From: Hymenoscyphus infarciens
Taxonomy: Eukaryota; Ascomycota; Leotiomycetes; Helotiales; Helotiaceae
Direction of reading: 5' to 3'
DNA: 40,457 nucleotides
Assembly (NCBI GenBank): GCA_001414345.1
Contig: LLCB01000418.1
Span: forward strand, 1-40,457
The notes beneath the pieces were generated by a model, which saw only the letters and a program-made list of their open reading frames with translations, had not been told where the DNA came from and searched no databases. A program made the position numbers and the translations under genes. The stretch's first letter is position 1. Every line of letters begins with the position of its first letter. Below are positions 1 through 11,334 of this stretch, piece by piece.

Positions 1-149
1 GGGGGTGGCTTCTGGATAATTGGGGGGGGGCTGTTTCTTGTTTTGTGGGCGAATTACTGGGATATACGAAGAGAACCTCGGAGTATTCACGATGGGAGAG
101 GAAGAGAGGCCTAGACTGTCTTTTTGTTGCCCTATTCGAGATATTGAGG
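1..149. other. window edge, no gene seen
   Basis: No supported reading frame. Two G-runs lie in the first 31 bases. The composition is more balanced than the AT-rich block that follows. Confidence 0.4.
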
Positions 150-900
150 GTGATTTTTTATCAATAACGAATAATGAAACTAGTAATTGAATATATTCTC
201 AATATGATTATGATAAGAAGATGCACCTTGTAGTGCTCTCAATAGATAGTCATTCAATGGTTAATCTACGGATATAATCACTGTATTATCCATAGTTATC
301 TAATTAAGACAAATAACTTAATTAGCATATCTATAAATATCGATTGAATAGCTAATATTTGTATAGCTCTTTTAGTATAAGAGAGAATATATATACTCTT
401 CTTAGTATCCCTTCAGCTCTCTATACACCCCACGTGCACTAGCGTACAAAATTGAGACGCGCAACGAATATCAGACGTGTTATATTAGTCCTGTCCTAAG
501 AGAGTACTGTTCTAATGTTCGTTCTTATTAGTAAGATATACTAGTCTTAGTATTATCTTGCTTAGTTTTACACCGGTGTTACTAACACTTATAGAAGTGG
601 GGCTTATAGTGAGCTGAAGGGATAAGAAATAAGATATAGCAAAAAGGATAGTATAAAATCTAACCTCTTTATGTTAGGAAACTAGACCCGCCTACTCAAG
701 TACCCACTTTTTATTTATTTCAACTACTTATAGGTCTTCTAGAATTAACAATCAGATTTATCCATTGGATAAGACAATTGAACACTTTTAGTATCTTAAA
801 TCAGATATATCGAAAAGTTACTAGATGACTATCTATTGAGAGCACTGGGACTATGAAGTTTTTTTGCCCGAACGGGAATGTTTTTTGAGAGATTAGGCAT
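150..900. repeat. AT-rich decayed repeat with 22-bp inverted repeat
   Basis: An AT-rich, stop-filled stretch without any believable gene, of the kind RIP leaves behind in ascomycetes. A perfect 22-bp inverted repeat lies near its ends, with arms at 232-253 and 825-846, about 570 bp apart. This could be the remains of a small DNA transposon or of an inverted duplication. No target-site duplication was recognised next to the arms, so the element type is open. Confidence 0.5.
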
Positions 901-2580
901 CGTGGACTATGCCACAGCTCTAGATGCACCACTAGTAGAAATCTTTTTATCTAGTGGACCCGGGTTGCTTGGACAGGGTAAATTAGTTTGGTTCGCTCCT
1001 GCCACGAAACGGTCCTGAGCGTAGGTCACGTGCTTTTTTATCACTGAGGTTCACGTCAAGGACCCGGAATCAAGACCCGAGTTAAACACAAACAACGGTA
1101 CACAATATGAATGCGATGATAATTTTTGCGATCTAGAAGAAAGAATCGTGAATCCTGTTTATTGCTGTACGTGGATCGGAACACATTTAAGCGAGGAGTT
1201 CGACCGAGAGGAGTAGCTTTTTATTTTTGATTCCCGTTTATTGAGTCGGAATCTTGGGTTCTTGGTGGAGATCCATGACCAAGACTGGGATTTAATTTAC
1301 CGCGGAAGAGACGCGCAGAATAAGGTACAAGAGATGGCATCTCCGTCCTTCGTTCCTTTCATATCAAAGAGTCGACCAAGAGATAATCCTCGCTCCTTCC
1401 TCCAAGCTTACGACTTAAGCTTAATGAGACTATATAATCACGAGGTAACCGTGAATTCATCCTCTATGTAGGAGCCAAAGACACCTCTGCTTTTACTTAG
1501 CCTCGATAACAGGCCTTTATGTAAAGACGATTTTCCAGCCTATTTTCTCTCAATCTACCAACTTTGAATATGTTCTAGACTCAATCATATCTAATTTCTG
1601 GTTTCTGGGACATTTATCTTAGCTCAAATTGCCTTGATCTCTGAAAGACTCCGATTTCGGATATCTTTGAGGGTTTCTTGGGATGTGACGTTGTGACGGC
1701 GCTAAAGTTTGGCTTTTGGTACCACAACGACTGAGTTTTTTTGAGATGTCATGACGTGTGACGAAATAGCCTCCCATATCATCTATGGGGAGCATAAACA
1801 CTGTTTGAATGAAGTCTGTGTGCATTGTGAATATGAGTGGAATATTTAATCAAGGGAAATACGTAGTTTTCAACACACAGAAAGGCTAGTTGTTCCCACA
1901 CATGAATCTGATGAAAGCTGTACTGGAAGAAAGATATAGTGAGCAAAAAGTTTCAAATACCTTCCCTTCCCATTGGCCTAAATTTATCCTCCATTTGCTC
2001 CAAGGATAATAAATAGCGTCCGCTTCACCCCCGCAACGCAAACATACCGATTTTGGAGCTTTAGTCACAACACTCAGTTCTCCTTTTTTCATTGCAAGAA
2101 TCACGGTGAATTCCAATTTGTCCCAGTACCTCTCCTCACATGAAACATCCCTCAGCCTAGCCCTTCGTTTTGAGTCCTGCTGCTGTTCATTTTCAACAAG
2201 CATCTGTATTAGGAAGCAACACACAATCGCTACTTCCATACCAGCACTCTACCTTTGAAACGCGCCCACAACCATTTTGCCTGCAATACCAGTGTTATAT
2301 CTGTACTTGTCAATCGCACTTCAGCACTTGTCGAATTCAGATACCCTGTGCAGCGCGCATTCTCGATTGTTACCCTCGACCCGCGTGCCTCCCCGCCGTC
2401 ACTTGATCAGAACCTGCGACGCGGTCCCTTACAGTGGTCTCGTTTGCTTCTTGCGACTGCAGATTTACTCATCTCCTTCCCCCCAGTGTTTTTCTGGGCC
2501 AATCAGGCCTGGAATTCCGTCCTTCATCACACAATACACACCACCCATACTCAATCCTAATTCAGAAAGCTTCTCTCACG
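901..2580. other. intergenic, leader of the next gene at its right end
   Basis: Only short frames without ATG starts or recognisable motifs occur here. A small imperfect hairpin with 7-bp arms lies at about 931-959. The last few hundred bases are C-rich and are probably the promoter and 5' leader of the gene starting at 2581. Confidence 0.4.
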
Positions 2581-5110
2581 ATGCAAATTAAGGAGACACC
2601 CTTTTCGAACCCGCTTGCTGACACCAAGGGCTCAGCTATCCAGCCAGCAAATACCCCCCGTTCTCCCACGCCCGGCGCAATGGCGCCAGGATCGGGTGCC
2701 AGTGCTGTTGCAGCATCTCCCAACAACCGGTCCGGAAACCAAGTTGGCAATCAATTCCTTGCAGATATGAATTCGAATCCCACCACTGAGAGAATCCCAC
2801 ATATCGTACCGGCAGCTCCTCTACTAACATACTGTCCGGCAACGCTTTGTCCGCCAGGAAAGATATACCTAAAAAACCACGAATACGCTCCGCAGATCCA
2901 CAGAGCTGCTCACAACGGGTGGTCCCCGATCGATCCCCAAATTGATGGCCCGGCCAATGCTCCTGGGATGGCACTCCGGGCTACCCCAACAGAGGTGGTC
3001 CATCGACGATTTAATCCCAACAGAGAGGTGGTATACGCAAGCGTTAACCACTACAATGATAATTTCGAGCTCTCCAACGTTCGTTGCGAATTACAAGTGG
3101 CCGGCAAACCCACCGAGAATGGAGCAAAAGAAGCCAACGGAACCCTCGTAGCTGGCCTTAGCAGACCTCCCCCAGCTATATATGTTGACAGGGACATCGG
3201 AGTGGGAGGATACATGGACATCGACAACTTCCCTCTTGTCCCCTCAGGCTCCTCCGAAGCCCCGTTGAAAAGAAATGGCCAAGCCTCAGCGCCAACTCCC
3301 GGTACAAGATCCAGCAACCGTCTGAAGAAGAAGTACACTTGGGACCACGATAACTTGAAGTCTGTTCCAGGGCACATGACGGAGTATAATGTTATCCTAG
3401 ACCTCGAGCAGCGTCCCAAGCTCAAGGAAACCAGGGATCCCGTCGGTACCATCAATAGAAGGTGTGAAAAAGAAAAGAAGTTGCAGCCTAAGCGTCACGA
3501 AAAGCATGACAAAAATATAAAGAGGAGTCAGCAAGCAGCAATCGTGAAGGTCCCGCGGGAGCTTCTTGAACTCGCAATTGAAGCACTCAAAACCATGGGA
3601 ATTGATCCAACGAAGGGTGCTTCCACTGCCCTGGCCATGTTTTTCGGTGGAGGTGACGAGGACGACAATAAAGATGAAGAGGAGAGTTACCGCCGTTTCC
3701 TCCGAACGGGTGCTGGGGATTTGACACCCCACTCCGACTTTGATGCTGAAGCTGTTCGTGGGATGCTCAAGAACTTTGGATTTATCCACTCCCGACTTTA
3801 TGATGGAGAACCTTCCACCCCGGTGGAGTTTTCCGAGCCAATATCGTTGCCGCCCCTGCCCCTCAGACGACCAGATTCCGAAGCAAGAGCGAAGGCATTT
3901 TTCAACAGCAGTGCCTTTGCCCAAGCCATGGAATTTGTTGATGAGGAATCTGACGATGATGCCCAAGCATCTAATACCAGCGATGGACTTCCACGCCTTG
4001 GGTTTAACTCCACTCAAGCCCTCGCGTCTGTGGTAAACAACACCGGAGAAACCCTTGTTTTGCCACCGATGTCAACTGCACTTGGTGCCAATATCGAATC
4101 TTGCTTACCGTCCCCCCAGCCTCTTGTACAACTACAATTTTCCACCCCTCCATCGCTTCACTCGACTCCAGTTACCGAGGAATTACGCCAACCTGTTCCA
4201 AGACCAGCGAGAAAGAAAATAAAGATTGCTGGAACGAATAATGACGTCCCCAGTCCCATCACGCCAACCACAGATACTGCACAGAACAGTCTCAGAACAG
4301 GAGCTCGCCCGGGCCCTCATACTCCACCTCCAGAGAATGACCTTTTACCACCAAAAGCTTCCCAGAAACGAAGTCTTGAAGACTCGAGCGACTCAGGTGA
4401 AGAATCAAGTGATTCGGACGCTGATAATAGCGCAAAGAGTGCCACAACGAAGCGCAAGGTTGTAAAGAAACAGAAGACCAAGAAGCGGAGTGGTACAGAG
4501 GAAGGATACGACACACCACCACCAAGAACCTCCACACCACCGCCTAAGCTGGCAAAGAAACGAAGTCTCGAAGAGTCAAGCGATGAAGCTGATGGCTCTA
4601 ATGACTCGGACTCGGATAACACCCCACCAAATCAGCCCAGGTCTTCAAACAAACGATGTTTACACGAGTCTGGGGACCAGACACAAGAATCATGATTCAG
4701 AGTCTTCAGATCAAGAGGACACCCCTCCATTGACGAGGAGAAAACGGACTCTTCAGGATATCACGAGTCTCAGACAACTTCGTTTAATTGTGAAGAAGCC
4801 TCCAGGAATTCCAAAACGTCGTCTACTTTCGAATAGGCGTTCATCTCCAAGAGCTATGCTCTCTTTGAATTCTCACAGCAATCCAATTACATCTCAAGCT
4901 GAACCTGAGCCCCAGGGAGTGGAACAAATCAATTGGGGAAATATATATGATGAGGAAACGGAGGTGGAAGTTTCAGGTGCGGAGTCGAACGGGGAAGACT
5001 CGGATGAGGGGGACTCGAATGACGAGAACCCAGGTGAGAATATGGAGGAGGATACTTCTGGTGAGAGAGAGCTAGAAGACGAAGCTGAGAATATGGACGA
5101 GGAGCTGTAG
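2581..5110 (+). CDS. acidic, NLS-rich nuclear-type orphan protein, frame shifts +1
   Basis: I do not recognise the family. The first ATG in the long frame is at 2581; the open frame upstream of it has no ATG. Frame one runs 704 codons to TCA at 4690-4692 and then stops at TGA 4693-4695. Frame +1 carries on from 4694 to the TAG at 5108-5110 for 138 more residues. Joined, the protein would be about 842 aa. Coding clearly continues across the stop: Ser/Asp/Glu-rich stretches and K-R-x-L-x-[DE] units recur before it and again after it. The protein has a proline-rich N-terminus, a basic region (about residues 285-320) with NLS-like KKK/KR runs, and an extremely acidic C-terminus. No signal peptide or membrane segment is seen. 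The break could be a one-base assembly error, a mutation, a weak 52-nt intron (4658-4709) or programmed +1 frameshifting. Confidence 0.7.
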
Positions 5111-5865
5111 GGGTGTGCCATAAGACGGAGTGTGGTAATTTTCCGGAGCATTTTTGTCAGAAATAGGGGATGTGTGGAAACTTTCCGGGTTGAATAAATA
5201 CGAATTGGGGAAGGAATGTGTTATGGCATAGTGAGTATTTTGGACCCTGCAAGTTCACGAGGGAATTTCAGGCGAAGATGAATTCATGTGGAGTGTGGAG
5301 AATATTTCTTTTCTTTGGGATTTCTAGGAAAGCTCTCGATAGGGGGAGGGGTGTACATACCTATTACATGGGATTAATGTCTAATGTAATGGCAAATACA
5401 AAAACGACTCGTCGCTTTCTTGATTGTGATGTTGATGTCTAATTTTGTTTGGGTTATTATTTTCTTCTTGCTGAGGTGGTCTCGCGCTAGATTGAACACG
5501 TGATAGCCCCCACGGTTGCTCCAAAAACAATAATTAATTTATTTCGTTGGGCTAGTCCAAGTATTCAATGGGAGATAGTTTTATCTCGTTTCAAATCAGT
5601 CTATCCCAAGGAATTTCATATTTCTATATAAGTACATATCAATCTCCTCTCCGATTTCATCTGATGCAAGCGATGTTGCTCATATCATTTCCCCCATCGG
5701 GTAGTAAAACACCTAGACAACTCTTTCCAAACACCTCAAGATGGGTTGCTTAGTCTGTTTCTGCGATTGTTGATAAAACGTGATTGAAACAAGATCCCAG
5801 CAGCCGTGATGAGTCCCAACTCCGACGACATGAATAACCAGAACGTCCCACACAACATCTATTAG
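5111..5865. other. intergenic, nothing identified
   Basis: The 3' flank of the acidic gene followed by AT-leaning sequence. Short frames only. I could not find an N-terminal half for the P450 relic that begins at about 5866. Confidence 0.4.
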
Positions 5866-6894
5866 GTTGTTGGAGAATATTAAACCCGAGGATCTGGTTA
5901 TGGTGATGACTACCAAAACGCTCGTAAGGCACATTAAAGACGCCAAGACAGCCTTTTGGGCCCAGCAGATTTTGAGTTTCTATATCAGGCCTACTGGAAT
6001 TGCAGCATGGGGACACTTGACAGACGCTACAATGAATATAAAACCGATGTTGGCAATAAAAAAAGAGCGAGCAGTCATCGACCGCATTCTCCAGGCCTAC
6101 CTCCCTGAAGACGTCAAAGCAAAACCAGAGAAGCTGGATGCCGAGTTCAGAGGTTTTGCGATTCGCCAAATGCGGTTATTCGTCTTCGTCGGCACTAGTA
6201 GTACCATAACATACATTCTCCACAACCTTTCTAAGAACCCGGCTTGTCTTATCAAGATACGCGCCGAGCATAATAAGGTATTTGGAAAAGAGAGGAACTC
6301 TACGGTGGCGATGATCTCATCACAATCTCACCTCACCAACAATCTACTGTATACCACCGCAGCTATCATGGAAACTCTTCGAATCTTTCCACCAGCCGAT
6401 AGTAGTCGTCAAGAGGCTGCAAACGAGACTAATTTCAATGACGTCGGCCAAGTATGCCCAACTGACGAGGCCATGGTTTGGATTCCTCATGTCCCCGATT
6501 TATCATTCTCCTAAGTCTTGGGTTCGCCCCCAAGAATTTCTACCCGAACCATTGCTAGTTGGACCCGGTAAGTCCAAGGTCTACCCACAACTCTCGTTGC
6601 CGAGAACTCTGTGCTTTTCTTTGGGGCATGCTTGAAACCCTTGAACGTTTCTCAAAGAATTAAACTGACCCGAGCATTTTGGGACTAGGTTACGAAATGT
6701 ATCCCGTTAAAGGAGCGTGGAGATCTTTCGAGCACGGAGGTCGAAACTGCATGGCACAAGGTTTGGTTATGATTGAGTTGAGGGTGGTGTTGTGGATTAT
6801 CGTGAGACAACTCAACTTCAAGTCTGCTTATGAGGAGTGGGACTTGCAGAATCCTCGAAAAGGGGCATGGATAGAGGGGAGAGAGCCTAAATGA
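5866..6894 (+). pseudogene. cytochrome P450 relic, 5'-truncated and frameshifted
   Basis: The C-terminal half of a P450 mono-oxygenase, a haem-thiolate enzyme often found in secondary metabolism. Visible: an I-helix region at about 6170-6230 (LFVFVGTSSTITY), where the usual [AG]-G-x-[DE]-T-T has lost about three residues including the acid; the K-helix ExxR as ETLR (6371-6382); a PERF-like stretch reading EFLPEP; and the haem loop FEHGGRNCMA with its Cys ligand, near 6728-6757. Between the last two lies a canonical 121-nt intron (6568-6688; GTAAGT donor, CTGAC branch, TAG acceptor) that restores frame, so this is an old genuine gene. One extra base at about 6492-6500 shifts the frame after VWIPHV. 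The N-terminal half, with the membrane anchor, is missing. It resembles P450s of the aflatoxin/sterigmatocystin type, but that placement is loose. Confidence 0.8.
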
Positions 6895-7169
6895 TCGAGT
6901 AGGGTTCTGCACATTCCGTTGAACATTATTCATGTCGAGTTTCTCTTCGATCGTAAAGCTTTTGTTGTCTTTGGCCGTCTTCTAAAATATTTGAGAGCGC
7001 GACTAGATATGAAGTAGAAGTTTCAACGTAAGTGCACCGGTCACACTGTTACGTACATTCTGATCATGCCATATTCTTTTTAAAAAACGCTTGAACGATC
7101 CTTCAATTGTGTGAAGGGCTTAGATTAATTAACCTAGGTTCCGTTTAGATATATCGTGACATTTAAAAT
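6895..7169. other. spacer between P450 relic and inverted-repeat element
   Basis: No gene or motif recognised. It becomes AT-rich toward 7130. Confidence 0.4.
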
Positions 7170-7660
7170 GTTGCGAGTTAAGCTTGAATTTGCCCACTTT
7201 TTTTATAATCGAAGCTTTTTAAGAAAATTCCTTGATTTCCTCCCTTTTTAGGCACTCTTTAACCTATTAATTAATAATAATATAAAATATACTATAGATA
7301 TACTATTTATAAGAATGGGAAAGAAGACGCTTATATCTCCCTTTATACTCTATAAACTTTATAGAATAAAAATAAACAATTTTATAGTCTTACTATAGTC
7401 TATTATTAACCTTATAAGGATCCACGTCCGAGAAGGCCCTAGTAGTGAAAAACTTTTAAGAAAAGAGGTAATTTGAAGAATTATTCATCCTTTTCATTAT
7501 ACTTAATTTAAATTAATAAGTGATATAGAAGAGAGATAATGAGATATAGCACTTCTTTCTAGCTAGGCTATGTCTCTTTTAGATTACTTTTAATTTCTAT
7601 CTTTAATAAAAAAAAGCTCGGATTATGAAAAAGTAAGCAAATTCAAGCTTAACTCGCAAC
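7170..7660. mobile_element. decayed DNA element with about 50-bp terminal inverted repeats
   Basis: The left end (7170 to about 7220) starts GTTGCGAGTTAAGCTTGAAT. The right end (about 7608-7660) is its reverse complement, with scattered C/T and A/G differences and small gaps. The body of about 390 bp is AT-rich and has no transposase frame. Just outside the right arm, read inward, the sequence is TACAGTGA, reminiscent of Tc1/mariner ends at a TA target, but the left outer bases have drifted and no clean TA pair is visible. This fits a MITE-like non-autonomous element or an internally deleted, RIP-worn transposon. Confidence 0.7.
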
Positions 7661-8646
7661 TCACTGTAAGGTACTTCTTGCATGAAAGCAGAGTGAACGT
7701 AGAAGGATGACCAAGATTCCTACTTGTACAACAAATCTGAAGGCAAAGTCTATCACAAACTACTCGGTACAATTTTCACAACGCGGTATATCCCTAAACA
7801 ATTGTATAGTAAGCCATTATGTGAATTCTGAACTACCAATTGCCAACTCTTCTATCTGCGGTTTATGACTCTTCAGTGTATCTTGTAATCCCTGTAGTTC
7901 AAAGAACATTGACGAGATACCCCAACCCCGTGAAGACTAAATACCTACGAGCAAGCGTGGTTTCATCCCTTACTCTTTCAAGAGAACACTTCCTGGTTTA
8001 ATGGTGGGATGGGGGCGCTTATTATGGTTTCGTTTGCGGTCACGCGACTGAAAACGGCTATGACTCTTATTTGAAGAGGTTTTTTAAACGACTTAGTGCC
8101 AGCAGGAGGGAAGCGGATAGGGGGAGATATTCTGTTGCATGCAATCTTGCGGTTTTGGGGGGGTGAAGCTGTGGGTAAGGAGACTACTGACTTCCATTTC
8201 GCCAACAGTTGATAATATTGATGCCTGTTGGCACAGAGAGTGCAACGGTAGAAGAGGAGATAAATTATCAGGGTACGCCAGCTTAAAGTTGCTAAATATT
8301 AAGGTTACTCTACCGATCGTTGTTGGGTTTCTTTTCTCTCCAAGTTAGGAAAGGGATCCAGTTTGGCTGTTTGTTGTGGAGTGTTTACGGCTACGGGACG
8401 AGAGCGTACGTTGTGGGCGTTTGGCAAGTATGACGAGGTTAGCCCTAATTGGTACCACAATGTTTATCAAGTAGAATGTATAATATTTGAGTATTTCCCA
8501 AAAGGAATGTCTATTCCGATACAGGCAGTTGCACATCGTGAAAGTGACTTCTACAAGGTTGTAGGAACTTACTACCAGTAAAGGCCACATGGAGGTGATG
8601 TTCTTTTGACTGGTACCTTAAAATTGGATACCATTAGTGAGGATAC
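7661..8646. other. intergenic, no supported gene
   Basis: Contains an open stretch at 8363-8581 ending GTYYQ-stop that lacks an ATG, and other short frames. None shows a recognisable motif or a splice pattern I can defend. Confidence 0.35.
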
Positions 8647-10533
8647 ATGGCAAAAGTAGCACGAGCTTCTCGCTTAAAGCGAGAGATTCCAGGCAGAAAC
8701 AAACGCGAATTTCTGATTGGTTCCACTCTTGTCTACAAAGCACTGTCCTTGACATCGCTTTGGAAAGCACTGGAGGTCACGGGGGTTAACTTAAAAGAAA
8801 AACACCAGCGCTTGGATACTTCCCCTCCTTGCGAGCTCAAGACAACACCTCGCAGCCATCAACCAGGACAAATGGCTGATGGCCACAGAATCTTAGGAGT
8901 TCTAGGCAGAGCAGACTCGCCAAGCCCACCATACTCCTCAGCGAGCATCCACAGCCGGTCTCCCCCCCCTGACGAACTTCCAGAAGAGCTCGCCGAGATG
9001 GAGCAGGCTGAGATGGAGCAGGCTGAGATGGAGCAGGCTGAGATGGAGCAGGCTGAGATGGAGCGACGCGATTCAGAAATTCGAGTGAGTGTACGCCCCA
9101 ATCTTTGGAATTACTTTCTTGACGAGACAATCCAACTTTGAGTTTGATGAGGCTAATAGTTTATGAAAAAGGTCCCCATGCCTGTGATCTTCTACGCTTA
9201 CGACTCCGCTGACAACACCTCAAGAAACGCGAGCGACGCAGAATCCTCACCACCACCCCCCAATAACAAAATTCAGCTGGGTCGCAAACAACGACGAGAA
9301 CATCGAGATGATGAGCTTTGGACTCCCAGTGGAGCTCGTGATCCCTGGGAGTTCCGATCTGGCACAAAGGACAGACAGACGGAAGGGACTACAGCATCTA
9401 AGCTGCTGTACGACAAAGTTGACAGTGGCGGCCCATCAAAGGCAGTGTTCAACAACCCTACCGGCCTGCCTGCTCTACGAAGCTGTTTCAAAGAGATCTT
9501 ATTTGACAAGCACGGAAAGAAAATCAATTCTGTTCTTCCAAAGCACTTGGAGAGACGCCGAAAGGAGAAAGGCGCGATGTTTGTTATGCCTGAACCAATC
9601 CCCACCACCCGCACAAAGAAAACCAACATGCCACCAGCAATGATGGAGGAGGACGGTTGGCAAGGGTACACAAATATAGATGGGAGCGAGATGAACGTTC
9701 TCCAAGCCATCAACGACTTCTCACTTGCAGCCAAGATCGCTCGTCAACGCCCCCGAATTGCAGCCCCCCCTCCACCTCAGCCTGAGCCTGAGCCTGAGTC
9801 TGAAGCACCAATGATACCAGGTCCCAGACATCGCTATGGTCACCGCACTCATCGTCACAGACCTGGAAAGTCGTCAAAGAAGTATGGCAGATGTCCACAT
9901 GGAGATCATCGGCGAAGACGTCCCACACCAGAGCCAGAGAACCAGACCTACCAGATCAGACATCATCACCATCGCCATCGAACAGCGCACACCGCAATGC
10001 ACACTGACCCCCTTTCAGGCAACCAGTCCCTGCAAGCTCAATCTGTTCTTCAACCAGTCTCTGGCTTCCAGCAATCTATTCAGGTCACTCAACTCCCTTC
10101 AGCACAACGCAACTTTCGTCCTATCGCCGCAAGACCTCAAAATACTCAAACTGAGCCCGCTGTCTTCCTTTTTGCTGTCCGACCTCCTCTCAGAGCGATT
10201 CCAATTCCATCTTACCTGAGCCAGTGTGTGCCACCAAATCAATCTTCCTTCTCTTCGCCATATGCCAGTGCCGTAGCTGCTCAAGCAAGGGAGTCAAATG
10301 TTAGAGAGAGTAACGTCGGAAGAGAACGCCACCCACCACTTGTTTCTCACAATTCACTCAATATCGGAACAGTCGCAGCACGAAATATGGCAAATCCAGA
10401 GTCACCATACGGCACTAGATCTAAGGGCGAACCATCTCATAAGAATCGCAAGGTCAAGTTCGCTGATGGAGACCATGATAGTGATTTAACAGAAGATTAT
10501 GTGGAGGACGAGGACGTCAACAAGGATAGCTAG
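8647..10533 (+). CDS. orphan His/Arg/Pro-rich protein with AEMEQ repeats, one intron
   Basis: Family not recognised. Two open frames in the same phase are joined by an intron at 9085-9159 (75 nt, GTGAGT donor, TAG acceptor, phase 0). It removes the stop at 9139-9141 and gives about 603 aa (exons 8647-9084 and 9160-10533). A second in-frame ATG at 8872 also has a good context and could be the true start. Exon 1 ends in a 15-bp minisatellite coding five copies of A-E-M-E-[QR]. Exon 2 has Pro-Glu repeats (about 9778-9800), a striking His/Arg-rich block (about 9830-10000), long Gln/Ser/Pro-rich sequence, and a basic-then-acidic tail with RKVKFADGDHDSDLTEDY. There is no signal peptide or membrane segment, so the protein is probably nuclear or cytosolic and largely disordered. 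It lies in the repeat-rich half among other orphan genes. Confidence 0.65.
8992..9066 (+). repeat. 15-bp coding minisatellite (5 units)
   Basis: Five units of GCTGAGATGGAGCAG; the first varies in one base and the last changes over its final bases. Each encodes Ala-Glu-Met-Glu-Gln, so gain or loss of units stays in frame. The array lies just upstream of the intron donor at 9085. Confidence 0.9.
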
Positions 10534-11203
10534 AGATCACGCAGTAGAGTTCTGAGGTACTTATTTGTCATGGTGGAAATGGACTGCTGAAGTGAACCAG
10601 CAAAGGTGGTTTGTTTACATAGGAGAAAATGGCTTGGCCTTTCATAGAAAACGCGAAGTATCACGCCTCTCATCCAATGAACTAATACGCAAACAACCTT
10701 TCTATCTTAAAGTGATTGTCAACTTGTTAGAACTGCTGGATTATGAAAAAGAACATTGAATTGCAATTTGATATCTTGCAGGGGTGGGGAGGTTAGGCGA
10801 GGCTTGACATTCAAGGCTGGCAAAGATCGGAACAATAAGTTCCGTGCCACCTATCCACCTATGGTTGGTTAGGGCTCGCTTGGGTTTGCCCTTAGCCTTT
10901 ATTTTTGATGCTTGCGTATCATTTTTAAGAAAGTCAACTTGCCGCATTTCCCCTCATCAACCCTCAACAATCCCAACGCTTTGCTCTGCATATGACTACC
11001 ACCGCTCTCATTGATCTGTATGACCTTTGACGCCTTTTACTAGAAAGTTGGTTGAGCAAGCTCTTCCATCTTCTGTGCTCGTTCAGGTTGCAATAATAGC
11101 ACCTCCAGGGGGCTTTTCTCTACAGCAAAACCGGCCTTACCCAGTGCAACAAGGAGGCAACCAAGCCTTCATATACCTGCAAGAAAGCACAAACGAGAAA
11201 TAA
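10534..11203. other. intergenic
   Basis: The 3' flank of the previous gene and the presumed promoter of the next. Only short unsupported frames are present. Confidence 0.4.
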
Positions 11204-11295
11204 GTAAGTTTTCAATTTCATCGCGTTGAACTGTTTCCCTCCCTTCCACTCTGTTTATAATGTTTAAACCTCTGCGCTAACTTCAATTCTTGCAG
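11204..11295 (+). other. probable 5'-leader intron
   Basis: GTAAGT donor, CTAAC branch site 17 bases before the acceptor, TGCAG acceptor, 92 nt, ending 39 bases before the ATG at 11335. All three splice signals are near consensus, which supports a transcribed gene here. Confidence 0.7.
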
Positions 11296-11334
11296 TTTAC
11301 CAAGTACGAATCAGCAACCAGCTATCCCTGAAAC

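Noticed and set aside
3397..4017. 206-codon minus-strand frame
   Set aside because: Shadow of the acidic orphan gene; its start and composition give no independent support.
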